Source: Flavobacteriaceae bacterium R38
GTDB taxonomy: Bacteria > Bacteroidota > Bacteroidia > Flavobacteriales > Flavobacteriaceae
DNA: 64,000 nucleotides
Direction of reading: 5' to 3'
Assembly (NCBI GenBank): GCA_009901575.1
Contig: WXYP01000001.1
Span: 248,001 to 312,000 of the forward strand
The position numbers were made by a program, and so were the translations under genes. Under the pieces are notes generated by a model. That model worked only from the letters and a program-made list of their open reading frames with translations. It did not search any database and was not told where the DNA came from. Positions 51,177 through 59,503 of this stretch are shown piece by piece (within the stretch, counting starts at the first letter, position 1; each line of letters starts with the position of its first letter).

Positions 51177-52172
51177 TTATTGATTAAAGTTACTCTTTTT
51201 CTTTAAAGCTTCCTGAATTGCATTTCCGAAGAGGTCAGGCAAATCAATTCCGGCTTCTGCTGCTTGCTGAGGCACCAGGCTGGCGTCTGTGAAACCTGGT
51301 ACTGTATTTACTTCCAATAAATAGGGTTCGTCATCAACAAAAATGAACTCACTTCGGGTAAATCCTTCCATTTTTAAAAGATCGTAAATTTTTATCGCAA
51401 TTTGTGAAACTTTTTCTTCCCATTCTTTAGAAATACGAGCAGGGGTAATCTCTTGAGATTTTCCTTCATATTTAGCCTGATAGTCAAAAAAATCATTGTC
51501 TGATACAATTTCAGTGATAGGTAGTACTGTTGTTTTCCCTTTATATTTAATAACTCCTACAGTTACCTCTGTGCCATCTAAAAATGATTCAATTATAATT
51601 TCATCGTCTTCCAAAAATGAATTTTCTATGGCAGGAATGAGTGCTTCTTTTGAATATACTTTGGAAATGCCAAAACTGCTTCCGGCCCTGTTTGCTTTTA
51701 CAAAACAAGGAAGGTGGACTGTATTTATGATGTTATCAACATCAATGGCGTCACCTTTGTTAACATAATATGAAGTCGCGGCTTTTATTCCATAAGGTTT
51801 TAAAACTGCTAACAAATCTCGTTTGTTAAATGTTAATGCAGCTTGATAAAAACCACAGCTTGTATGCGGGATATCTAATAATGCGAGGTAAGCTTGTATA
51901 TAACCATCTTCTCCGGGAGATCCGTGAATAGCATTAAAAACACAATCAAAAGTTATTTTTTGACCGGCTACTTCAATAGAAAAATCGTGTTTATTTACTG
52001 GGAACTCGTTTTCGTTGTCATCGACATACACCCATTTTTCTTTAAAAATATGAATTTGATAAGGTGTGAATTTTTCTCTGTCCAAATGTTTATAAACCAC
52101 CTTTCCACTTTGTAAAGATATTTGATATTCACTCGAATATCCACCCATTATTATCGCTATATTCTGCTTCAT
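51177..52172 (-). CDS. ddl: D-alanine-D-alanine ligase
   Basis: A 331-residue ATP-grasp enzyme that makes the D-Ala-D-Ala end of peptidoglycan stems. GGYSSEYQISLQSGK and GSPGEDGYIQAYLALLDIPHT at the N-terminal side, LPCFVKANRAGSSFGISKVY at the ATP site, and LLEVNTVPGFTDASL at the C-terminus are typical. The upstream region has a -7 element (52205-52212) and an inverted repeat AACGAT/ATCGTT (52183-52188, 52196-52201) between promoter and start. It diverges from the PASTA gene. Confidence 0.95.
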   Translation of the reverse strand: MKQNIAIIMGGYSSEYQISLQSGKVVYKHLDREKFTPYQIHIFKEKWVYVDDNENEFPVNKHDFSIEVAGQKITFDCVFNAIHGSPGEDGYIQAYLALLDIPHTSCGFYQAALTFNKRDLLAVLKPYGIKAATSYYVNKGDAIDVDNIINTVHLPCFVKANRAGSSFGISKVYSKEALIPAIENSFLEDDEIIIESFLDGTEVTVGVIKYKGKTTVLPITEIVSDNDFFDYQAKYEGKSQEITPARISKEWEEKVSQIAIKIYDLLKMEGFTRSEFIFVDDEPYLLEVNTVPGFTDASLVPQQAAEAGIDLPDLFGNAIQEALKKKSNFNQ

Positions 52173-52204
52173 ATATATACAAAACGATGAAAAAAATCGT
52201 TAAA

Positions 52205-52212
52205 CAAAAATA
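52205..52212 (-). promoter_or_regulatory. -7 promoter element of ddl
   Basis: Minus strand TATTTTTG, a perfect match 32 bases before the ATG, followed by a small hairpin in the leader. Confidence 0.55.
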
Positions 52213-52251
52213 TCATTTATTTGATGTAAAGAAAAAAGTATTGTGTTTTTA

Positions 52252-52259
52252 TATCTTTG
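52252..52259 (+). promoter_or_regulatory. -7 promoter element of the PASTA gene
   Basis: TATCTTTG, a perfect match 20 bases before the ATG. A two-codon ORF (ATG ACA TAA, 52268-52276) lies between them. Confidence 0.58.
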
Positions 52260-52279
52260 TTTCCTAAATGACATAATTC

Positions 52280-52852
52280 ATGGGTTTGGTAAAGTTTATT
52301 TTAAGTAAGACATTTTTAAAACAAATAGGTTTTGCTCTTATAGCTACAGTTGTTTTAATTTTTATTTTGTTACAATGGTTAAAAGTTTCAACTAATCACA
52401 ATGATTATATCACTGTACCCGATCTTACTAAAAAAACTATGAATGAGGCCAACAAAATTATTAATGAATCAAATTTGAGGTTAGAATTAAAAGATTCTAC
52501 AGATTTTAACCCTAAATTTCCTCGTTTTTCGGTTGTAGAACAGAATCCGCCAGCTGGAGGAAAAGTAAAAAAGAACAGGAAAATTTATGTCATTTTAAAT
52601 CCGTCAGGATACCGACAAGTTACTGTTCCCGATGTTATCCAGGTAACCAGGCGAAATGCAGAGTCAAAACTTCTGGCTGTAGGCCTGATAGTAGATAAGG
52701 TGACATATATTGATAGAATTGGAGAAGATATGGTGTTCCAGATAAAACACAATGGAAAATACATTGTTCCGGGAGATCATTTGACAAAAACTTCTAAGGT
52801 AGAATTGATTTGTGGAAATGGAAAGAAGGGGAGTTATACTATAGAAGAATAA
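52280..52852 (+). CDS. Membrane-anchored PASTA-domain protein
   Basis: A 190-residue protein with one N-terminal membrane helix (about 15-36) and two PASTA domains outside the membrane: ITVPDLTKKTMNEANKIINE (about 47-115) and VTVPDVIQVTRRNAESKLLA (about 116-180). In Gram-positive bacteria PASTA domains sit on Ser/Thr kinases or PBPs and bind muropeptides; here there is no kinase or transpeptidase. It could be a peptidoglycan-binding sensor or scaffold. It is followed after 18 bases by the pseudouridine synthase, and ddl is divergent. Confidence 0.88.
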   Translation: MGLVKFILSKTFLKQIGFALIATVVLIFILLQWLKVSTNHNDYITVPDLTKKTMNEANKIINESNLRLELKDSTDFNPKFPRFSVVEQNPPAGGKVKKNRKIYVILNPSGYRQVTVPDVIQVTRRNAESKLLAVGLIVDKVTYIDRIGEDMVFQIKHNGKYIVPGDHLTKTSKVELICGNGKKGSYTIEE

Positions 52853-52870
52853 AAGAGGGGCATTAAAGAA

Positions 52871-53899
52871 ATGAGAGATCAGAACGAAGTAGATGAAGAA
52901 GGCGATGAGCTATATGAACATTATAATTTTAAGGCAGGAAATGGACAGGAACCTTTAAGGGTCGATAAATTTTTGATGAATTTTATTGAAAATGCTACCC
53001 GAAATAAAATTCAGCAAGCTGCAAAAAATGGTAATGTCTGGGTCAACGGAACTCCGGTTAAATCTAACTATAAAGTAAAAGCAAACGATGAGGTTAAGGT
53101 GTTATTTGAACACCCTCCACACGAATACTTGCTTACTCCTGAGAATATTCCCTTAGATATTGTTTATGAAGATGATGTATTGTTGGTTGTAAACAAACCA
53201 GCCGGAATGGTTGTTCATCCCGGGCATGGTAATTATAGCGGGACACTCATCAATGCCTTAATTTATCATTTTGAAAACCTTCCAAAAAACAGTAATGAAC
53301 GCCCTGGCTTGGTACATAGAATAGATAAAGATACCAGTGGTTTGCTTGTGATTGCCAAGACAGAGGAAGCTATGACGCATTTAGCCAAACAGTTTTTTAA
53401 TAAAACCAGTGAAAGAGAATATATTGCTATTGTCTGGGGAAGCTTGAAAGAAGAAGAAGGAACTATTGAAGGGCACATAGGCAGGCATCCAAAAAACAGG
53501 CTTCAAATGACTGTTTTTGAAGATGGAGAACAAGGTAAAGAAGCTGTAACTCATTATAAAACTATAGAGAATCTGGGATATGTTTCATTAATATCCTGTA
53601 AATTAGAAACCGGGCGTACCCATCAAATAAGGGTACATATGAAACATATTGGGCATACCCTTTTTAATGATGAGCGTTATGGAGGAGAAAAAATCTTAAA
53701 AGGTACTACCTTCTCGAAATATCGGCAATTTGTTGATAATTGCTTTAAAGTTTTACCAAGGCAAGCACTTCATGCCAAAACTTTAGGTTTTGAGCATCCT
53801 GTTACGGGGCAATTTATGCGATTTGATTCAGAAATCCCTGGAGACATGCAAGAATGCATTGAAAAATGGCGTCATTATACAAAGCATCAAACTTCTTGA
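52871..53899 (+). CDS. RluA-family pseudouridine synthase (RluD-like)
   Basis: A 342-residue enzyme that isomerises uridines in 23S rRNA or tRNA. The N-terminal S4 domain (about 25-85) is followed by the catalytic domain with LVHRIDKDTSGLLVIAKTEE, where the Asp in HRIDKDTSG is catalytic. ETGRTHQIRVHMKHIGH and HALHAKTLGFEHP-like QALHAKTLGFEHPVTG are typical for the RluA/RluD group. It is co-transcribed with the PASTA gene. Confidence 0.93.
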   Translation: MRDQNEVDEEGDELYEHYNFKAGNGQEPLRVDKFLMNFIENATRNKIQQAAKNGNVWVNGTPVKSNYKVKANDEVKVLFEHPPHEYLLTPENIPLDIVYEDDVLLVVNKPAGMVVHPGHGNYSGTLINALIYHFENLPKNSNERPGLVHRIDKDTSGLLVIAKTEEAMTHLAKQFFNKTSEREYIAIVWGSLKEEEGTIEGHIGRHPKNRLQMTVFEDGEQGKEAVTHYKTIENLGYVSLISCKLETGRTHQIRVHMKHIGHTLFNDERYGGEKILKGTTFSKYRQFVDNCFKVLPRQALHAKTLGFEHPVTGQFMRFDSEIPGDMQECIEKWRHYTKHQTS

Positions 53900-54076
53900 T
53901 AGTTGTATTGAAAAGTCTTTTGATAACTATTAGGTGATGTTCAAGATCATTTTTAAATTTGAATAAAAAAGGAATGAATATATAATTAATACGACTAAAG
54001 TAACTATAAGACAGTATAGTAGCTATTGTTAATTATTAAGTATTCCTGTGATCATTTAAGAAAATAAAATTGACAT

Positions 54077-54838
54077 ATGAAAATTGTTATATCACCCGCC
54101 AAATCGCTTGACTTTGAAAGTGCATTACCTACAACTAAATTTTCTGAACCACATTTTTTAGAAGAATCAGAACGTTTAAATAAGATTTTAAAGAAGAAGT
54201 CTCCTAAGAGCCTGTCAAAACTAATGAGTATTTCGGCTAATTTAGGAGAATTGAACTGGCAAAGAAATCAGGATTGGCAATTACCTTTTACTAAAGATAA
54301 TGCTCGCCCGGCGGTTTATGCATTTAACGGAGATGTTTACACGGGATTGGATGCATATACGATAGAAGGAGATAAACTGGATAAGCTCCAGGAACAATTA
54401 AGAATCCTTTCCGGATTGTATGGAGTTTTAAAACCCTTAGATTTAATGCAGCCATACCGATTAGAAATGGGAACAAAACTACCGGTAGGCGTAAAGAAAA
54501 ATCTATATGAATTCTGGAAAAAGAAAATTACTCAGAAACTTAATGATGAATTAGAAGATGGAGAACTTTTCGTAAACCTTGCCAGTAACGAGTATTTTAG
54601 TGCAGTAGACACTAAAACGCTTAAAGTACCGGTAATTACTCCGCAGTTTAAGGATTTTAAAGACGGAAAACTTAAAATGATTAGTTTCTTTGCGAAAAAG
54701 GCCAGGGGGCTTATGGTACGATACATCCTGGATAAAGATGCTAAAACAATTGATGATATTAAAGGTTTTGATTACGAAGGATATAGATTTAGTGAAGAGT
54801 ACACCACTAAGGATAATGAGTTGGTTTTTATAAGATAA
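54077..54838 (+). CDS. yaaA: Peroxide stress protein YaaA
   Basis: A 253-residue DUF328 protein. The N-terminal [52 protein letters not shown] and C-terminal [20 protein letters not shown] are typical. In E. coli YaaA limits damage from hydrogen peroxide by reducing free iron. Its transcript start is not obvious; the 177-base gap upstream has no clear promoter. It is followed by a TPR membrane protein after 21 bases. Confidence 0.94.
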   Translation: MKIVISPAKSLDFESALPTTKFSEPHFLEESERLNKILKKKSPKSLSKLMSISANLGELNWQRNQDWQLPFTKDNARPAVYAFNGDVYTGLDAYTIEGDKLDKLQEQLRILSGLYGVLKPLDLMQPYRLEMGTKLPVGVKKNLYEFWKKKITQKLNDELEDGELFVNLASNEYFSAVDTKTLKVPVITPQFKDFKDGKLKMISFFAKKARGLMVRYILDKDAKTIDDIKGFDYEGYRFSEEYTTKDNELVFIR

Positions 54839-54859
54839 ATTATATTTTTAATCCTTGTT

Positions 54860-55585
54860 ATGCTTTACTACCTAATTTTAATATTTCAGGGATTTTGTAT
54901 TTATCACGCTTATAAAAACGGGAAAAATTATTATTGGTTTTTCTTAATTATACTTCTTCCTGTAATAGGCTGCCTTGTATACATCTTTACACAGGTTTTT
55001 TCTAAAGATGATGTAGATAAAGCGCAAAATGAAATCACACATTTGGTTAACCCGACAAAACGGATTAACGACCTTGAAAAGCGATTGAACTTTTCGAATA
55101 CTTTTGAAAACAGAATTGCATTAGCAGATGCTTATTTACAGAATAATAGGCGAACTGATGCAATAGAACTTTATGAAAGTTCATTGGAAGGGATGTTCAA
55201 AAATGATTACTATACGATTACCAGGCTCATTGAAGCCTATTCCTTAGATAATCAAAATGAAAAAGTTGTTGAATATGCGAAACGGATAGAAAAGTCAAAT
55301 GATTTTAAAAAATCTAAGAGTCAATTCTATTACGGGATAGCACTTGCTAACCTCGAAAAATGGGAAGAAGCTGAGGTAGAATTAAAACAGATAGATACCC
55401 GATATTCTAACTATAAAGAGCGTATCGTTTTTGCAGATTTATTGTTGAGTAGAAATAAAACGGAAGAGGCCAGGGAAATTTACAGTGAAATTTTGACTGA
55501 AGCAGAACACATGAAGAAAGAGAATAGAAGAAAACACAATGAAAGTATTGAAAAAGCAAGACAACAACTTAATCTTTTAAGGTAA
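54860..55585 (+). CDS. Membrane protein with N-terminal phospholipase-D-like leader helices and TPR repeats
   Basis: A 241-residue protein. Two N-terminal helices (about 2-17 and 24-45) with the sequence style of PLDc_N regions (FFLIILLPVIGCLVYIFTQV) are followed by a cytoplasmic helical repeat region (about 80-235; for example NRIALADAYLQNNRRTDAIELY and YGIALANLEKWEEAEVELKQ), which fits TPRs. No catalytic domain is present. It may be a scaffold at the inner membrane. It is probably co-transcribed with yaaA, 21 bases upstream. Function unknown. Confidence 0.7.
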   Translation: MLYYLILIFQGFCIYHAYKNGKNYYWFFLIILLPVIGCLVYIFTQVFSKDDVDKAQNEITHLVNPTKRINDLEKRLNFSNTFENRIALADAYLQNNRRTDAIELYESSLEGMFKNDYYTITRLIEAYSLDNQNEKVVEYAKRIEKSNDFKKSKSQFYYGIALANLEKWEEAEVELKQIDTRYSNYKERIVFADLLLSRNKTEEAREIYSEILTEAEHMKKENRRKHNESIEKARQQLNLLR

Positions 55586-55612
55586 ACTATTTTGTTTTGA
55601 AGGAATCATTTC

Positions 55613-55620
55613 TATATTTG
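55613..55620 (+). promoter_or_regulatory. Promoter of the small lipoprotein gene
   Basis: TATATTTG is a perfect -7 match, with TTTG at 55591-55594 separated by 18 bases as the -33 element. The ATG is 22 bases downstream. Confidence 0.62.
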
Positions 55621-55642
55621 TAAGAAAAATAACCTAATCAAT

Positions 55643-56188
55643 ATGAAATATTTTTTCCTTTTTGCTTCAATTCTTTTATTTTCTTGTTCAAGCAGTGATT
55701 CTAATGATACAGAAACTATTGAAGAAAACCTGAATATTAGAAATGAATTTACCATTTCTGGCGATACGTTTTCAATAAATCATGGATTTTTAGGCTTTGT
55801 TCCTAGTTTTGGAGATATAGAAAGAGATAGATTAATTCTCCAAATTTCAAGTAGTTCAGTTAATTCTTCTTTAGCAGCAAATAAAATAGAATTTGATATT
55901 AATGGTGATGCTTTAAATGAAGAAATTATAGGGAGTTATGAATTTGAATTTAATGGACCTTTATTTACTGAAAATCTTTTATTATTAGCAGATTTTAATC
56001 CTGATGATCAAACATACCAATATCGTATAGATGGAAATTCTTTTTCCAGGGTTGAATTGAACATATTAGCATATGATGAAGAAGAAAGAACAATAACATT
56101 AACATTTTCGGGAGTTGGTGATTCTGATGGTATTTCTCGTAATTTTGAAGGAGGTTACAGAGGAACTTTTAGTGACGATTTTGATTAG
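55643..56188 (+). CDS. Hypothetical lipoprotein
   Basis: A 181-residue protein with a lipoprotein signal (MKYFFLFASILLFSCSS; lipobox LFSC, Cys about residue 15) and an acidic tether. The mature part is beta-rich, with an FSINHGFLGFVPSFGDIERD segment and a C-terminal GGYRGTFSDDFD; its start-to-end layout is like a small jelly roll or lipocalin-like domain. No family is recognised. It has its own promoter and is flanked by unrelated genes. Confidence 0.65.
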   Translation: MKYFFLFASILLFSCSSSDSNDTETIEENLNIRNEFTISGDTFSINHGFLGFVPSFGDIERDRLILQISSSSVNSSLAANKIEFDINGDALNEEIIGSYEFEFNGPLFTENLLLLADFNPDDQTYQYRIDGNSFSRVELNILAYDEEERTITLTFSGVGDSDGISRNFEGGYRGTFSDDFD

Positions 56189-56264
56189 AAAGAATTTATA
56201 AAATAATAATAAAAGTTAATTACTTTCTTTTATATTAAGTTCTATTGTATATTCTATTTTATAA

Positions 56265-56963
56265 ATGTTCTTCCATAAACATCCATATGAACCTTATATC
56301 CCAAAGGGAACCAAAAAACTTATAGTAGGCACTTTACCTCCCCCTCGTTTTACAACAGGAGACCTAAAGGAAAAGGATGTAGATTTTTGCTATGGGAGTT
56401 ATTATAATTCATTGTGGCTATTCATAGATAAGATTCATAATCTAAATTTACGATTTGATCATTCTGAAGAGGCAATTCAGCAACGAAAAGATTTTTTAAT
56501 AAGTCATCATATCGGAGTGTGTGATATTGTAGAAAGTTGCGAGCGCGAAAAAATTGATGCCTCAGATTTAGGGATGCAAAATATCGTATTAAGGGATTTA
56601 ATAGAATATTTAAAGCAACACCCAACAATAGATACTTTGTTATTCACGGGAGGGAATAGTAAAAACGGCCCGGAATATTTTTTTAGACAACATATCAAGA
56701 AATATGATATCAAATTGAAGCTAATCAGTAATGAAATTCCCAGAATCCATGTTTTTGAATTAAATCACGATTTAAACAAAAGCAATGAAGCAAAAAAGCG
56801 ATTTATAAAAACAGTTTCCCTGACCTCTCCTTCCGGAGCTGCAAACAGAGCAGTAGGGAGTATTCCCTTGTATAGGCAACTTAAGAAAAAAGACCCAAAG
56901 TTTACTACATTCGACTTTAGGGTCTTACAATACAAAAATTACTTCATTAAAGAAGATATATAA
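56265..56963 (+). CDS. Uracil-DNA glycosylase-like family protein
   Basis: A 232-residue protein. The fold signature of the UDG superfamily is visible: LIVGTLPPPRFTTGD near the N-terminus in place of the GxxPSP motif, an uncharged helical middle, and TLLFTGGNSKNGPEYF with a C-terminal PSGAANRA segment (SPSGAANRAVG). Many members lack proven glycosylase activity. It has no operon partner here. It converges on the DUF2911 gene with a three-base gap and no terminator. The assignment is tentative. Confidence 0.62.
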   Translation: MFFHKHPYEPYIPKGTKKLIVGTLPPPRFTTGDLKEKDVDFCYGSYYNSLWLFIDKIHNLNLRFDHSEEAIQQRKDFLISHHIGVCDIVESCEREKIDASDLGMQNIVLRDLIEYLKQHPTIDTLLFTGGNSKNGPEYFFRQHIKKYDIKLKLISNEIPRIHVFELNHDLNKSNEAKKRFIKTVSLTSPSGAANRAVGSIPLYRQLKKKDPKFTTFDFRVLQYKNYFIKEDI

Positions 56964-56966
56964 TAA

Positions 56967-57830
56967 TTAGCTTTTGCTAAGTTTCTCTAATAATAAATCA
57001 CATTTAGCGATATAACCATAATCCCCAGCTTTGCTCGATTTAGCTAATGCTAAAGACTTTTTTACATTAGTCTCTGCTGTTTTAAAATCTTTTAACTGAT
57101 AAGCCAATTCTGCGCGGTAATAAATGTACCAAAATGCATTAGGTCTTAATTCAATAGCTTTTTCAAACCATTTGGCAGCAAGATTTAAATCTTTACCTTT
57201 TTCATAGTAAAATTGAGCAGCATCAAAATAAGTAGCAGCAGCGATTTCACCGGTAGCATTGATTAACTTATCTTCAATTTCTTTGTAAACCAATGCATCA
57301 GAATCTACAAAAACAGGGATTACTACTTTGGTATTTTCCCATTGAATAGTTAAATCGGCACCATTTGCATTGAAGTTTTCAAAACTGATATTCAGGCTTT
57401 CCTGCTTGTCTTTTAAATGAATTGAAGGAACTTTGAAGCGTACTAAATCGTTTTCCGGATTATAATTTCCAGCTCCCCATAATTTCGTGTTTTTGTGAAT
57501 GATAATAGTCCACTCTTTAGCTCCGGGAATAGAGTATAAACCATAAGAACCGGCAGGTATTTTGTTGTTGTTTAATGATACATCTTCACTAATATGAATC
57601 TTGGTAGATGAATTTGCCCCTGTTCTCCAAACTTTACCATATGGAATCAAAGCTCCGAAAATCGGACGATCTTTTGCACTGGGTTTTCCGTATTCTAAGG
57701 TGATTTTGGCTAAACCTACATTTTGCTCTAATTTAGTTTGCGGACTTAAACTGGCTTTATTGATTTGAGCAAATGTTGAGGCGTATACTAATAAAGATAG
57801 AAAGGTAATTGTTGTTTTATTGATCTTCAT
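56967..57830 (-). CDS. DUF2911-domain secreted protein
   Basis: A 287-residue protein with a Sec signal (MKINKTTITFLSLLVYASTFA). The DUF2911 domain (about 35-180) shows TLEYGKPSAKDRPIFGALI, YGKVWRTGANSSTKIHI and AGSYGLYSIPGAKEWTIIIH. The C-terminal part has TPR-like helices (AAKWFEKAIELRPNAFWYIY). Such proteins are common in Bacteroidetes, with no established role. It lies on the same strand as the M20 and M16 peptidase genes, but the gaps are 47 and 126 bases. Confidence 0.9.
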   Translation of the reverse strand: MKINKTTITFLSLLVYASTFAQINKASLSPQTKLEQNVGLAKITLEYGKPSAKDRPIFGALIPYGKVWRTGANSSTKIHISEDVSLNNNKIPAGSYGLYSIPGAKEWTIIIHKNTKLWGAGNYNPENDLVRFKVPSIHLKDKQESLNISFENFNANGADLTIQWENTKVVIPVFVDSDALVYKEIEDKLINATGEIAAATYFDAAQFYYEKGKDLNLAAKWFEKAIELRPNAFWYIYYRAELAYQLKDFKTAETNVKKSLALAKSSKAGDYGYIAKCDLLLEKLSKS

Positions 57831-57877
57831 AAGAATGATTATTTAGTGATATGATCTTAAGTCGTAATGTTAGAGTG

Positions 57878-59377
57878 TTACTTAATAGGAGTACTTAAAA
57901 TATTGTAAAAAGCTTCTATTCCGTATGCGATATGTTGAATTTTAAGGTTCTCATTTGGGCTGTGCTGATTATTATCAGGGTTTACCATTGGGACAATAAT
58001 AGCAGGAATTCCTAATTCATTAATAAAAGCAGCTGTAGGAACAGTACCTCCCATGATTCTTATTTTTACAACATCTTCATTAAATGTATTTGACAATATT
58101 TTTTCCAGCCAAGCGGCATAAGAATTATTTACATCTGTTCTAAAAGCAGCTGTAACAGTTCCGCCTTCAAAAGAAACAATTTTGTCATGGTTGAGACGCT
58201 CTTCTTTAGTTGGGGTTTTCTCTGTTACATAATACCCTTGTTGTTCAATATGCTTTTTTACAAGATTTTTTAAACGCTCTCCATCGCTTTCCGGAACTAA
58301 TCTTATATCAATAGCAGCTGTAGCTTTATCTGGTACTATAGTTCTTGCTTGTGTACCAACCCATCCGGAAGATAACCCTCTCACATTTAACGATGGGTAT
58401 TGTAGAGCTTCCTGGTAATTTGTACCTACTTTTTCAGGGGTTTTGAAGGCTAATCTTTTTTGAATCGCTTCTTCATCATCAGGAACACTTTTAAGGATTT
58501 CTTTTGTAGCTGCATCCAAAACTATCCCATCGTAATAGCCATCAATAATTACTTTTCCATTTTCATCTTTCATCGATGCCAATAATTGAGATAGTTGAAA
58601 TCCCGGATTTGGAGCATAATTCCCATAGTGTCCGCTATGTTGATGCTTTATAGGGCCATATGTTGTAATGTTAATGGTAGTGATTCCTCTGCAACCAAAA
58701 ACTAAGGTTGGTTTTTCAGAGGGGTGTAACGGACCGTCATTAATAATTAAAAAATCTGCCTGTAATAATTCTTTATATTTTTTAACGGCTTTTGGAAGCG
58801 GTTTACTGCCTCGTTCTTCTTCGCTGTCTAAAATCACTTTTACATTAAACGGAATTTCTACTCCTTCTTTTTTCATCAGATCGAATGCACTTAATAACAT
58901 TATAATCGGACCTTTGTCATCTGAGACAGACCTCCCAAAAACACGTAAGTCATAATTGATTTCTTTATCTAATACTTCCCAGGCTACTTTTTCCCACTTT
59001 CCGTTTTTTTCTTCTTTTAGTACAACTTCATACGGATTGCTTTGATCCCATTTACCAGGATCTACCGGCTGGCCATCTAAATGCATATAAAATAAAACGG
59101 TAGGCTTTTCATCAATTATAGGAGTAACCGCAAAAAATAATGGCTCTCCTTCAGTTTCCAACACTGCAGAATTGAGTCCACGCTGATTGAATTCTCGGGT
59201 TAGCCATGTCATATTTCGCATCATATCACTATGCTCAAGAGAATTATTTGGAATTGCAGTGAATTCTCTTAACTGATCTATGGTTTGTCGTATTTCAGAT
59301 TTTAAATTGGATTGAAAATCCTGAGCGAATAAAGTGAAAGAAACAAAAAATAAAACAAAAGTTAAGCGCTTTTTCAT
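57878..59377 (-). CDS. M20-family metallopeptidase, secreted
   Basis: A 499-residue protein with a Sec signal (MKKRLTFVLFFVSFTLFAQ). The M20 fold is shown by VLFYMHLDGQPVDPGKWDQ (first zinc His), GRSVSDDKGPIIMLLSAF (bridging Asp), DSEEERGSKPLPKAV (catalytic Glu), and GIPAIIVPMVNPDNNQHSPN near the C-terminus (last His). The middle lid domain is present. It probably hydrolyses dipeptides or N-acyl amino acids in the periplasm. The next gene upstream is an M16 peptidase, and M14 is at 47 kb. Confidence 0.9.
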   Translation of the reverse strand: MKKRLTFVLFFVSFTLFAQDFQSNLKSEIRQTIDQLREFTAIPNNSLEHSDMMRNMTWLTREFNQRGLNSAVLETEGEPLFFAVTPIIDEKPTVLFYMHLDGQPVDPGKWDQSNPYEVVLKEEKNGKWEKVAWEVLDKEINYDLRVFGRSVSDDKGPIIMLLSAFDLMKKEGVEIPFNVKVILDSEEERGSKPLPKAVKKYKELLQADFLIINDGPLHPSEKPTLVFGCRGITTINITTYGPIKHQHSGHYGNYAPNPGFQLSQLLASMKDENGKVIIDGYYDGIVLDAATKEILKSVPDDEEAIQKRLAFKTPEKVGTNYQEALQYPSLNVRGLSSGWVGTQARTIVPDKATAAIDIRLVPESDGERLKNLVKKHIEQQGYYVTEKTPTKEERLNHDKIVSFEGGTVTAAFRTDVNNSYAAWLEKILSNTFNEDVVKIRIMGGTVPTAAFINELGIPAIIVPMVNPDNNQHSPNENLKIQHIAYGIEAFYNILSTPIK

Positions 59378-59452
59378 AGGATGGTTATTTAGGTTTAAAA
59401 GTACTAAATCGACTGTATTTGGTAAAATAAAATGATGAAGAATCCATTAAAA

Positions 59453-59481
59453 ATAAAACCCGGCACATCGCCGGGTTTTAT
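59453..59481 (-). terminator. Terminator of the M16 gene
   Basis: AAAACCCGGC pairs with GCCGGGTTTT around ACATC. On the minus strand the T-run TTTTATTTTTAA follows. Confidence 0.85.
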
Positions 59482-59503
59482 CATTTGATTTTAAAAAATG
59501 ATT

